Assembly: GCA_022710505.1 (NCBI GenBank) | Contig: JAKLGS010000038.1 | Location: 1 to 7,005 of the forward strand | Direction of reading: 5' to 3' | DNA length: 7,005 nucleotides | Source: Patescibacteria group bacterium | GTDB lineage: Bacteria > Patescibacteriota > WWE3 > UBA101185 > UBA10185 | Shown here: one piece after another, positions 1-6,464 of the stretch | How positions within the stretch are numbered: the first letter of the stretch is position 1 | Layout of the letters: the number at the start of each line of letters is the position of its first letter | Position numbers and translations under genes: made by a program | Notes under the pieces: model-generated | What the model was told of the DNA's origin: nothing | What the model saw: the letters and a program-made list of their open reading frames with translations, nothing else | The model's database searches: none

Positions 1-690
1 GTGAAGGTATTTGTACCTTTAGGTTTCACTAGAGTAAGATACCCTGAAATTGAACGAGAGTATTTTGCTTTTGAAGCCTTAAATATGCCCGAAACACACC
101 CTGCAAGGGATGAGTGGGAAACATTTTTTATTAACGAACCAGTAGATGAGAAACTAGGGAGACTTGTTATTACCCCTCATACTTCCAGCGGTCAAGTCAG
201 AGAAATGCAAAGAGGAAACCTGCCAATAAGAATGTTAAACATTTCAAGATGCGGAAGAAGGCAGATAGATTTAACACACGTCCCCAGCTTTTATCAGTTC
301 GAGGGGCTTGTAATTGATGAAAACATAAACATCTCTCATCTTATAGGAGTTCTTAATTACTTTGCAAAATCATTTTTTGGACCGGATAGAAAAACTAGAT
401 TAAGACCTTATCATTTTAGATTTACTGAACCAAGCTTTGAGGTTGATATAGACTGCGGTTTTTGCCATGGCAAAGGATGTAAGTTATGTAAAAGTGGGTG
501 GTTAGAGTTAGGTGGAGCAGGTATGGTTCATCCTAATGTTCTAAAAGCTGGTGGTGTGGATTCAAACAAATACACGGGGTTTGCTTTTGGCTGGGGTGTC
601 GAAAGAACCTATATGATGAAATCAGGAACAAAAATAGACGATATCAGACATCTTTTTTCAAATGATTTAAGGTTTTTGGAGCAATTTTAA
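1..690 (+). CDS. pheS: Phenylalanyl-tRNA synthetase alpha subunit, 5'-truncated by window edge
   Basis: This is the catalytic subunit of the (alpha beta)2 class II phenylalanyl-tRNA synthetase, which charges tRNA-Phe with phenylalanine in the cytoplasm. The visible 229 residues are the C-terminal catalytic core. The TSSGQVREM segment (about 61-69) is followed by the motif 2 region with FYQFEGLVID (about 97-106), FTEPSFEVD (141-149) and the motif 3 stretch GFAFGWGVER (193-202), and the protein ends in the family-typical NDLRFLEQF. Four cysteines (152, 155, 160, 163; CX2CX4CX2C) form a small zinc-ribbon-like loop just before GWLELGGAGMVHPNV, as in many bacterial PheS. The family is usually around 340 residues, so the N-terminal tRNA-binding coiled coil and the start of the catalytic domain lie outside the window. 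The GTG at base 1 is almost certainly an internal valine codon. pheT follows after a single base, so the two are co-transcribed. Confidence 0.97.
   Translation: MKVFVPLGFTRVRYPEIEREYFAFEALNMPETHPARDEWETFFINEPVDEKLGRLVITPHTSSGQVREMQRGNLPIRMLNISRCGRRQIDLTHVPSFYQFEGLVIDENINISHLIGVLNYFAKSFFGPDRKTRLRPYHFRFTEPSFEVDIDCGFCHGKGCKLCKSGWLELGGAGMVHPNVLKAGGVDSNKYTGFAFGWGVERTYMMKSGTKIDDIRHLFSNDLRFLEQF
678..681 (+). promoter_or_regulatory. Shine-Dalgarno GGAG for pheT, inside the pheS 3' end
   Basis: GGAG lies within the last codons of pheS, 10 nt before the pheT ATG. The spacing is slightly long. The pheS stop and pheT start are arranged as TAA-T-ATG, so ribosomes ending on pheS can re-initiate directly, which helps keep the two subunits in equal amounts. 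Confidence 0.6.
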
Positions 691-691
691 T

Positions 692-2587
692 ATGAATATA
701 TCTATACCCTACTCTTGGTTAAAAGATTATATAAAAACTGACGTAAAAGCTGAGGATGTAGCAAATTTATTATCATTACACTCTTTTAGTGTAGAAAAAA
801 TCCAACACGTAGGTGGTGATGATATTTTTGAAATCGAAGTAACACCAAATAGAGGCGATGCTCTTTCCGTCTTAGGTGTAGCTAGAGAGGTTTACGCGGT
901 CTTGGTAAGCCACGGCTATAAATGTGAATGGGTAAAAAATAAAAATGAAAAAAATATGAATTTGGTAGATAAGGATTCCGTTGAAGTTGTAATTTCTGAT
1001 AAATCGTTGGTTCCCAGATTTACCGCAATAGTAATGGAAAATGTTAAATTTGCCCCATCTCCGAAATTGATTAAAGATAGGCTTGAAAAGGTTGGTATCC
1101 GGCCTCTCGGTAACGTTATTGATGTTACAAATTATATGATGATAGATAGGGGCCAGCCTATGCATGTTTTTGATTACGATAAGATTCTTGGTCATAAAAT
1201 GATTGTAAGAGAGTCTTTGGAAGGAGAGGTTGTTACCACTTTGGACGGGATTGAAAGAAAACTACCCGGAGGAGTGATTGTAATAGAAGACGGTGAGGGA
1301 AGATTAATTGATTTATGCGGCATTATGGGGGCAAAAAACAGTGAGGTAGATGAAAATACTAAGAAAATACTTCTTTTCGTACAAATATATGATCCGGGAA
1401 AAATTAGAAAAGCTTCTATGAGTTTAGGGCATAGAACAGACGCCGCTTTAAGATTTGAAAAGGGTATTGATTATGGTGGTGTTCTCGAGGCTTTACGGGA
1501 TTCCGCACAAATGATTTCGGAATTTTCAGGCGCTGTTCCCTCTTCCGGTTTGATTGATTTTGAAAATATAATTTTAGTACCAAAGACCGTTTTAATAGAT
1601 TATGAAAAAATAAATAGAATCTCAGGTATCGAGATAGAAAAAGATAAGGTTTTAGAAATTTTAAAAAGCTTGGGATTTGAAGCAGGATCAGATAATTATG
1701 TAAAGGTTCCAACGTGGAGATATGACGACATAGATATTCCTGAAGACATTGTTGAGGAAGTAGTTCGTATGTACGGGTATTATAAATTACCTATTAAACT
1801 TCCTTCTGGGGAGATACCTGTAAGAGAGACCGACAAGACATTTTATTGGGAAAAAGTTGTTAGGTACTTTTTGAAATACGCCGGATTTTTTGAATGTTAT
1901 AACTATTCTGCTACTTCTCTTAAAAACGCAGGTGAAAATCCTATTAAGTTAGCTAATCCTTTAAATGAAGATATGACTCACTTAAGAACTTCTCTACTTC
2001 CTCAATTGGATAACGTTTTGGATAAAAATCAAAGTTACTCAGAAAAGATAAAATTATTTGAGTTGGCAAATGTTTATTTTAAAGACGGTCTCAACAGTGG
2101 AGAATCTTTACCCTATCAGCCTTTAAGACTTGCGCTGGTTACTAAAGGTGTCGATTACAATGAGTTTAAAGGTTACATAACTTCGTTATTTGAGATTTTA
2201 GGTTTAGATAGTAAGAAATATTTTGGTAGCTATTCTATTGTTGATTTTGGAGGACAAAAGCTCGGGGTTGAGTTAGATTTCTCTGAGTTAGCTAAAAATG
2301 CCACTAAAGATAAATCTTATATCCCTCTAACATCATTTAATTCAATAAAAGAAGATTTGACATTTGAGGTACCGGAAAAAGTTTTATATCCTCAAGTAGA
2401 AAAGGTAATTTTGGAAACAGACGTAAGAATATTTAAATTAGAATTTAAGGATATCTACAAAAATTATCTCACCTTTTCCATCGAGTACTTGGATAATAAA
2501 AAACAAATTTCTTCAGAAGATACTCAAGATATAAGAAAAAAGATTTTTAAAAACCTTGAAAAAATTGGCGTTAAACTAAAAATCTGA
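692..2587 (+). CDS. pheT: Phenylalanyl-tRNA synthetase beta subunit, short form lacking the B2 tRNA-binding domain
   Basis: This is the structural, editing and tRNA-contacting subunit that pairs with PheS. Domains in order: a short B1 start (about 1-40, IPYSWLKDYI), a B1 continuation with EIEVTPNRGDALSVLGVARE (47-66), the B3/B4 editing domain (about 98-285, including NVIDVTNYMM and GHRTDAALRFEKGID), B5 (about 298-365, with PTWRYDDIDIPEDIVEEVVR), a catalytic-like fold (about 380-535), and a complete FDX-ACB anticodon-binding domain (about 545-631). Typical bacterial PheT is near 800 residues and carries an EMAP-II/OB-fold tRNA-binding domain after about residue 39. Here the sequence passes straight from that point to the TPNR motif, so this domain of roughly 100 residues is absent. 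Both flanks align without a frameshift, so it looks like a genuine architecture and not a broken gene. It ends with TGA, showing that UGA is a stop codon here. Confidence 0.96.
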   Translation: MNISIPYSWLKDYIKTDVKAEDVANLLSLHSFSVEKIQHVGGDDIFEIEVTPNRGDALSVLGVAREVYAVLVSHGYKCEWVKNKNEKNMNLVDKDSVEVVISDKSLVPRFTAIVMENVKFAPSPKLIKDRLEKVGIRPLGNVIDVTNYMMIDRGQPMHVFDYDKILGHKMIVRESLEGEVVTTLDGIERKLPGGVIVIEDGEGRLIDLCGIMGAKNSEVDENTKKILLFVQIYDPGKIRKASMSLGHRTDAALRFEKGIDYGGVLEALRDSAQMISEFSGAVPSSGLIDFENIILVPKTVLIDYEKINRISGIEIEKDKVLEILKSLGFEAGSDNYVKVPTWRYDDIDIPEDIVEEVVRMYGYYKLPIKLPSGEIPVRETDKTFYWEKVVRYFLKYAGFFECYNYSATSLKNAGENPIKLANPLNEDMTHLRTSLLPQLDNVLDKNQSYSEKIKLFELANVYFKDGLNSGESLPYQPLRLALVTKGVDYNEFKGYITSLFEILGLDSKKYFGSYSIVDFGGQKLGVELDFSELAKNATKDKSYIPLTSFNSIKEDLTFEVPEKVLYPQVEKVILETDVRIFKLEFKDIYKNYLTFSIEYLDNKKQISSEDTQDIRKKIFKNLEKIGVKLKI

Positions 2588-2610
2588 TTCTTTGTTTTTG
2601 TTCTTTTTAA

Positions 2611-2649
2611 TTTACTTTTAACTTTGTATGGGTAAAATTAACTTCTATG
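2611..2649 (+). promoter_or_regulatory. Predicted leaderless promoter of the M16 peptidase gene
   Basis: A -10-like TAAAAT (2633-2638) has a possible -35 TTTACT (2611-2616, 4 of 6 matches to TTGACA) 16 bp upstream. Only 8 nt separate the -10 box from the ATG at 2647, so transcription would begin at or within about 2 nt of the start codon. There is no Shine-Dalgarno sequence. The region from the -10 to the ATG closely matches the one in front of the ABC exporter. This is inferred from sequence only. Confidence 0.5.
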
Positions 2650-3936
2650 TTTAAACTTGAAAATTTCGGAGTAACAAAAAATATTGCATTATTAAACAAC
2701 GGTTCTAAACTTTTCCATTTCTATAAAAAGAATATGCCTATTTCCACAGCTGTGATATTTGACGCCGGCTCCTCAAACGACCCCGTAGGTAAAGAGGGTT
2801 TAGCCCATTTTTGTGAACACATTTTATTTAAAAGTACTAAAAAATTTAAGGATGAAACTGAGGTTGGGCTTTTTATTGAAAGCATCGGAGGCCAGATGAA
2901 CGCTTTTACAGGAGTCGATTTTTTGGGGGTTACCGCAGAAATTGGTTTTACAAATGATTTTCCAAAAGTAGTAGATTTTTTGCACGAACTTACGAGGGGT
3001 TCCTTGTTTGATGAAGCGAAAATAAATGTTGAGCGGGGTACAATTTTGGGTGAGATAGCTGATTACGAGTCAAACCCAGCTTTTTATATTCACGATTTAA
3101 CTCAGCAATTGCTTTTCAACGGGTCTTACGCAGAAAGATCTATTGCAGGTAGCAAAGAAACTGTTACGGGGATTACCAGGGAAGATTTATATAGATTTTA
3201 TCTAAATAGAATTGCAAAAAGCAAAATGTATATTGTTGTTGCTGGTGATATTGAGTTTTCAAATTTGATCAGTCTTCTTAATGATGGTTTTAAGGAAGGT
3301 GGGACATCCCAGATTTTAGAAGAAAAACCAGAGTTACTTCTACCAAGAAGTATTGATACAAAAATAAAAGAATATAAAGACACCGATCAGGTTTATATGA
3401 GTTTTTCGTTTAGAACATGTCCAATTGGTAGTAATGATTCAGCGATTTTGGATGTAGTTAGAACAATTATCGGTGATGGTTTTTCTTCTTCTTTGTTTAG
3501 AAAATTAAGAACAGAAAACGGTCTTGTTTATATGATTAGTGTATCTTCTGAGAACCTTTTTGATAGAGGTTACTTTTCGGTTGTAACCTCAACATCAAAA
3601 GATAGAGTACAAAAGGTTCTGGACGTTTTAACATCAGAATTTAAAAGACTTGAAGCAGGTGAGATTTCACAAGAAGAATTGGATTTAGCAAAGAATAAAA
3701 TAATTAAGTCAAAAGTTCGGGAGATGCAAAACTCCTCATCTTGGGTTGAAGCTCATATTTCTGAAATATATTTTAATCCAAAGAATCCTAAAGATTTAGC
3801 CGAGATTCTTAACGAGGTAGAAAAAGTCAGTTTAGATGATGTGAAAAATGTTTCAAAAAAGTATTTTTCCAACGATAAGTGGTATTTAGCAATGTGCGGG
3901 GATATAGGTGAAAAAGACTTCGAAGTAAAATATTAG
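2647..3936 (+). CDS. M16 family (pitrilysin-like) zinc metallopeptidase
   Basis: This is a 429-residue M16 peptidase, the family of mitochondrial processing peptidase beta and bacterial MlpA/YmxG-like enzymes, which cleave peptides or signal/leader segments inside a closed chamber. The inverted zinc motif HxxEH is present as HFCEH (His54, Glu57 catalytic, His58). The third zinc ligand is most likely Glu136 in GTILGEIADYESNP, at the family-typical distance of about 78 residues. The second half-domain carries SLFRKLRTENGLVY with the conserved Arg288/Tyr295 pair that closes over the substrate. The active site is therefore intact and the length fits the single-chain, two-domain bacterial form. 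I see no signal peptide or membrane segment, so it is probably cytoplasmic. The ATG at 2647 is the only usable start: an in-frame stop lies at 2608-2610 and there is no other start codon between. Substrate is unknown. Confidence 0.93.
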   Translation: MFKLENFGVTKNIALLNNGSKLFHFYKKNMPISTAVIFDAGSSNDPVGKEGLAHFCEHILFKSTKKFKDETEVGLFIESIGGQMNAFTGVDFLGVTAEIGFTNDFPKVVDFLHELTRGSLFDEAKINVERGTILGEIADYESNPAFYIHDLTQQLLFNGSYAERSIAGSKETVTGITREDLYRFYLNRIAKSKMYIVVAGDIEFSNLISLLNDGFKEGGTSQILEEKPELLLPRSIDTKIKEYKDTDQVYMSFSFRTCPIGSNDSAILDVVRTIIGDGFSSSLFRKLRTENGLVYMISVSSENLFDRGYFSVVTSTSKDRVQKVLDVLTSEFKRLEAGEISQEELDLAKNKIIKSKVREMQNSSSWVEAHISEIYFNPKNPKDLAEILNEVEKVSLDDVKNVSKKYFSNDKWYLAMCGDIGEKDFEVKY

Positions 3937-3943
3937 CTTTACT
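3924..3943. terminator. Weak AT-rich hairpin across the convergent stops
   Basis: AGTAAA (3924-3929) and TTTACT (3938-3943) are perfect inverted repeats around an 8-nt loop that contains the M16 stop codon and the 2-bp intergenic gap. The stem is only 6 bp, mostly A-T, with no clean T-run on either side, so it would be a poor intrinsic terminator. It is the only candidate between the two converging genes. Confidence 0.2.
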
Positions 3944-5786
3944 CTTTATATCCCTCTGCTTGTAGTTTAAAGCTCTTAGCATACTTTCCGCTGAGTTTAA
4001 TTAATTCTTCATGTGTACCCTGCTCTACTATTTCTCCATCATCTAAAACAATAATTCTATCGGCGTTTCTTACTGTGGAAAATCTATGGGAGATTATTAT
4101 TACAGTCTTATCTTCAAAAAAATCGTAAATTTTTGAAAATATATTGTATTCTGAATCAGGGTCTATTGATGCTGTAGGCTCATCAAATATTACTAATGGT
4201 GGATTTCTATAAAAAAATCTTGCCAAAGCAATTTTTTGCCATTGCCCAGTACTTGGTCTAATACCACCCTTGTATCTTTCGCTCATGATAGTGTCGAATT
4301 TATTTGGATATTCTTCTATGAAATCTATGGCATCGGCAGTTTGGGCAGCTACCCTCATCCTTGTTTCATCAATGTTGTCAATGTTTCCAATTGTTATGTT
4401 TTCCTTAACAGTTAAACTGTGGTATTGGTTAAAATCTTGAAACAGAGTTCCTACATTTTTATAAAGTGATTCGGATTTAATTTCTGAAGTGTCCTCATCG
4501 TTAATTAGTATTTTTCCTTTTGATGTTTTGTAAAATTTACAGATAAGTTTTACTAGAGTAGTTTTTCCCGCACCGTTTTGTCCTACTATTGCAACTTTCT
4601 CTCCAGACTTTATTTCTAAAGTTAGGTTTTTTATTACTTTTTTATCATTTCTAGGATATGAAAAAGTAACATTTTCGAATTTTATACTTGGGCCTTTTTC
4701 CATGACAGGCAGCTCTTTGAACCCATCGTTCATAACTGGTTCAGTTTTAAAAAGTTTATATACATCTTTTATTTGTATTGCTGATTCAGACAGGTCGTTA
4801 AAGTTTTGTATTAACTTGGTGACGGAACTCTCCAGTATGTTTAGCGACCTCATCCAAAAAGCTACGTTTCCGATACTTAGTACTCCGTTTATAAACCTTT
4901 TGAAAATTTCAAGATACCCATAAAACGTCAATAAATCACGAAAGAAGGCTACGACATGCCCCCACAACCTTGATTTCTGTGAGAATCTTAAATGTTGGTT
5001 AATAATCCAGTTACTAAATTCCGAATATATTTTATCTATATATTTAAAAGATTTTGTTATCGTTATCTCTTGAAGAGAGGCAGGGCTCTGCAATGTATAG
5101 GCTGCCTCGTTAACCCTTCTATTTTTTTCCGTGTTTTCAAACCTGAGTTTATATATTTTTCCTCTCATAACTCTGTCTATGAATAAATAAGGAATAGATA
5201 TTAAAAGTGTAAGAATTACGAATTGAGGCATGAATCTTAGTACTAGCACAAGTGCGACTACAACTTTAACAATGTTAGTAACGAATTCTATACTGCTGTC
5301 TACGTATCTAAAAATATTCCACAGATATCCGTTCGCTCTGTGTACCCTGTCACTAACATCTGGTTGTTCTAGGGTTTGGATACCGAGTCCGTTTAGTTTA
5401 TAGTAAAACTCTCTTCTTAAGAATAAATCACTGTTTAATCTAAGTACAGCTTCTGTTTGCCCAATAAAGAACGAAAGAATGGTTTCAATAACACTGTATG
5501 TGAGAAGTATAGCGAGATACGGATACATGCTTTCAATAATCGCATTTGGTTGTTGAATTACCCTCATTAACTCATCAAGTGCCTTGGCAAATATTAAAGT
5601 ATAGATTAAATCCTGAACCTTAAATATTGTTTGTCCTATTATGTAGGTTGTTGTTGCGTAAGGGTGATTTTTAAAAAACAGCGATAGTCCCCATTTGGAT
5701 ATTTTCAACGCCTCGAAGAAACCTACTTTTCTATAATCTTCATTATCCGAAGATGAGTTTTTTTGTATAGGATTATCTTCTGCCAT
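3939..5786 (-). CDS. ABC exporter half-transporter (fused membrane domain and ATPase)
   Basis: This 615-residue inner-membrane protein combines an ABC-type transmembrane domain with a nucleotide-binding domain and probably works as a homodimer exporting an unknown substrate. Hydrophobic segments are visible at about 42-68, 86-110, 167-206 (two helices) and 275-295, after a hydrophilic, acidic N-terminus. The ATPase half (about 367-600) has Walker A GQNGAGKTT (402-410), Q-loop Gln450, Walker B LVIFDEP (531-537), D-loop SID (540-542) and H-loop His567. The signature is PSTGQ (511-515) instead of LSGGQ. It keeps the serine, second glycine and glutamine, so ATP hydrolysis is likely preserved. No peptidase or substrate-binding domain is attached and nothing in the sequence fixes the substrate. 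An in-frame TAA inside the -10 box makes the ATG at 5786 the first possible start. The gene follows rplT after 32 bp but seems to have its own leaderless promoter. Confidence 0.93.
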   Translation of the reverse strand: MAEDNPIQKNSSSDNEDYRKVGFFEALKISKWGLSLFFKNHPYATTTYIIGQTIFKVQDLIYTLIFAKALDELMRVIQQPNAIIESMYPYLAILLTYSVIETILSFFIGQTEAVLRLNSDLFLRREFYYKLNGLGIQTLEQPDVSDRVHRANGYLWNIFRYVDSSIEFVTNIVKVVVALVLVLRFMPQFVILTLLISIPYLFIDRVMRGKIYKLRFENTEKNRRVNEAAYTLQSPASLQEITITKSFKYIDKIYSEFSNWIINQHLRFSQKSRLWGHVVAFFRDLLTFYGYLEIFKRFINGVLSIGNVAFWMRSLNILESSVTKLIQNFNDLSESAIQIKDVYKLFKTEPVMNDGFKELPVMEKGPSIKFENVTFSYPRNDKKVIKNLTLEIKSGEKVAIVGQNGAGKTTLVKLICKFYKTSKGKILINDEDTSEIKSESLYKNVGTLFQDFNQYHSLTVKENITIGNIDNIDETRMRVAAQTADAIDFIEEYPNKFDTIMSERYKGGIRPSTGQWQKIALARFFYRNPPLVIFDEPTASIDPDSEYNIFSKIYDFFEDKTVIIISHRFSTVRNADRIIVLDDGEIVEQGTHEELIKLSGKYAKSFKLQAEGYKE

Positions 5787-5823
5787 AAAAGATAATTATA
5801 GTTTGAAAAATTGCGGAATTAAA
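5784..5823 (-). promoter_or_regulatory. Predicted leaderless promoter of the ABC exporter gene
   Basis: A perfect -10 TATAAT occupies 5800-5795 on the - strand and ends 8 nt before the ATG at 5786. The -35 region is weak (TTTAAT at 5823-5818, 17-bp spacer) and overlaps the rplT stop codon. No Shine-Dalgarno sequence fits in the remaining leader. The promoter fills the 32-bp gap after rplT, where no terminator hairpin is visible, so some read-through from the ribosomal operon is also possible. Confidence 0.55.
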
Positions 5824-6172
5824 GACTTTTCTTTACTTTATCTACTATCTCGTCAAAAGATTTGGGATCGTTGATGGCTATTTCTGATAACATTTTTCTG
5901 TTTAACTCAATGTTTGATTTTTTTAAGCCGGCTATAAATCTGCTGTACATGATTTCGTGTTTTCTCAAAGCCGAATTAATTCTGGAAATCCAGAGTTGTC
6001 GCATATCTCCGGGTCTTTTTCTTCTTCCTTCAAAGGAGTGCTCCCCAGCTCTAAGTACGGCTTCGTGAGCTCTTTTTATAAGTTTACTTCTTGTTCCTCT
6101 ATAACCTTTTGCAAGTTTTAATATTTTTTTATGTTTTCTATTGGTTCTAAAACCACCTTTTACTCTTGGCAT
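5819..6172 (-). CDS. rplT: Ribosomal protein L20 (bL20)
   Basis: This 117-residue protein (usual length about 118) is an early-assembly protein of the large subunit that binds 23S rRNA. Family landmarks run along the whole protein: MPRVKGG, RKHKKILKLAKGYRG (about 12-26), RRKRPGDMRQLWISRINSA (about 50-68), YSRFIAGLKKSNIELNRKML (about 76-95) and the LSEIAINDP end. Its ATG overlaps the rpmI stop by one base (TAATG), which implies translational coupling and balanced synthesis with L35. In other bacteria L20 represses this operon by binding its mRNA. Whether it does so here cannot be read from the sequence. Confidence 0.98.
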   Translation of the reverse strand: MPRVKGGFRTNRKHKKILKLAKGYRGTRSKLIKRAHEAVLRAGEHSFEGRRKRPGDMRQLWISRINSALRKHEIMYSRFIAGLKKSNIELNRKMLSEIAINDPKSFDEIVDKVKKSL

Positions 6173-6390
6173 TATTTACCCTTTCCGTGCTTGTTCAGCA
6201 TCTTTTTAAACATTTTCTTGTGACCTGAATTTAGTTGTTCGGTCATTAATGAATTTTTAGTTTTATTTGAACTGCTCTTCTTTTCTTTTAGGTGACCCAT
6301 ACCTATAGTGCCTTTCATTATTTTTCCTGACTTTGTTATTTTTACTCTTCTAAGTAGAGTCTTTTTTGTTTTGATCTTTTGTTTTGCCAT
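6172..6390 (-). CDS. rpmI: Ribosomal protein L35 (bL35)
   Basis: This 72-residue, very basic protein is a large-subunit component, slightly longer than the usual 65 residues. The family pattern is visible as KTKKTLLRRVKITKSGKIMKG followed by GHLKEKKSSSNKTKNSL (about residues 32-48), and a lysine-rich tail. Its last codons (HGKGK) also provide the purine-rich AAAGGG Shine-Dalgarno for rplT. The start ATG at 6390 has its own ribosome binding site 5 nt upstream. It sits in the standard infC-rpmI-rplT order. Confidence 0.95.
   Translation of the reverse strand: MAKQKIKTKKTLLRRVKITKSGKIMKGTIGMGHLKEKKSSSNKTKNSLMTEQLNSGHKKMFKKMLNKHGKGK
6179..6184 (-). promoter_or_regulatory. Shine-Dalgarno AAAGGG for rplT inside the rpmI end
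   Basis: AAAGGG on the - strand lies 6 nt before the rplT ATG and overlaps the last three codons before the rpmI stop. Together with the TAATG stop/start overlap it supports coupled translation. Confidence 0.6.
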
Positions 6391-6395
6391 TTTTA

Positions 6396-6402
6396 TCCTT
6401 TT
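6396..6402 (-). promoter_or_regulatory. Shine-Dalgarno AAAAGGA for rpmI
   Basis: AAAAGGA on the - strand lies 5 nt before the rpmI ATG, a good position. It shows that rpmI is translated in the ordinary leadered way, unlike the two genes with leaderless promoters. Confidence 0.65.
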
Positions 6403-6427
6403 ACTTTTTATTAACTTTATTAATTTC

Positions 6428-6460
6428 TTTTGTACTCAAAAAAACTATTTTGTACCCAAA
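6428..6460. repeat. Two 13-bp direct repeats 20 bp apart in the infC-rpmI gap
   Basis: TTTTGTACTCAAA (6428-6440) and TTTTGTACCCAAA (6448-6460) match at 12 of 13 bases and start exactly 20 bp apart. Each copy is itself an imperfect palindrome (TTTG and CAAA arms around the centre). They lie in the 74-bp gap between infC and rpmI. They could be an operator pair on one face of the helix or an RNA element. Function is unknown. Confidence 0.5.
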
Positions 6461-6464
6461 TATA

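Noticed and set aside
1..3. GTG at base 1 as the true pheS start
   Set aside because: PheS family members are over 100 residues longer at the N-terminus, and the visible protein begins in the middle of the catalytic domain. This is the window edge.
872..1712. Antisense open frames on - within pheT
   Set aside because: pheT is unmistakable across this region. The antisense frames show low-complexity aromatic composition and no recognisable domain.
2585..2587. UGA as a sense codon (glycine) as in some candidate phyla
   Set aside because: TGA ends pheT exactly at the expected end of the FDX-ACB domain, and no TGA occurs inside any of the conserved genes. The standard code fits.
2588..2610. T-rich stretch after pheT as an intrinsic terminator
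   Set aside because: There are runs of T but no GC-containing or even stable inverted repeat before them. It is also just upstream of the M16 promoter, so the run may be plain AT-rich spacer.
4702..5186. Short + strand open frames opposite the ABC exporter
   Set aside because: The - strand exporter has continuous homology here, and the + frames (73 and 64 codons) lack ribosome binding sites and recognisable content.
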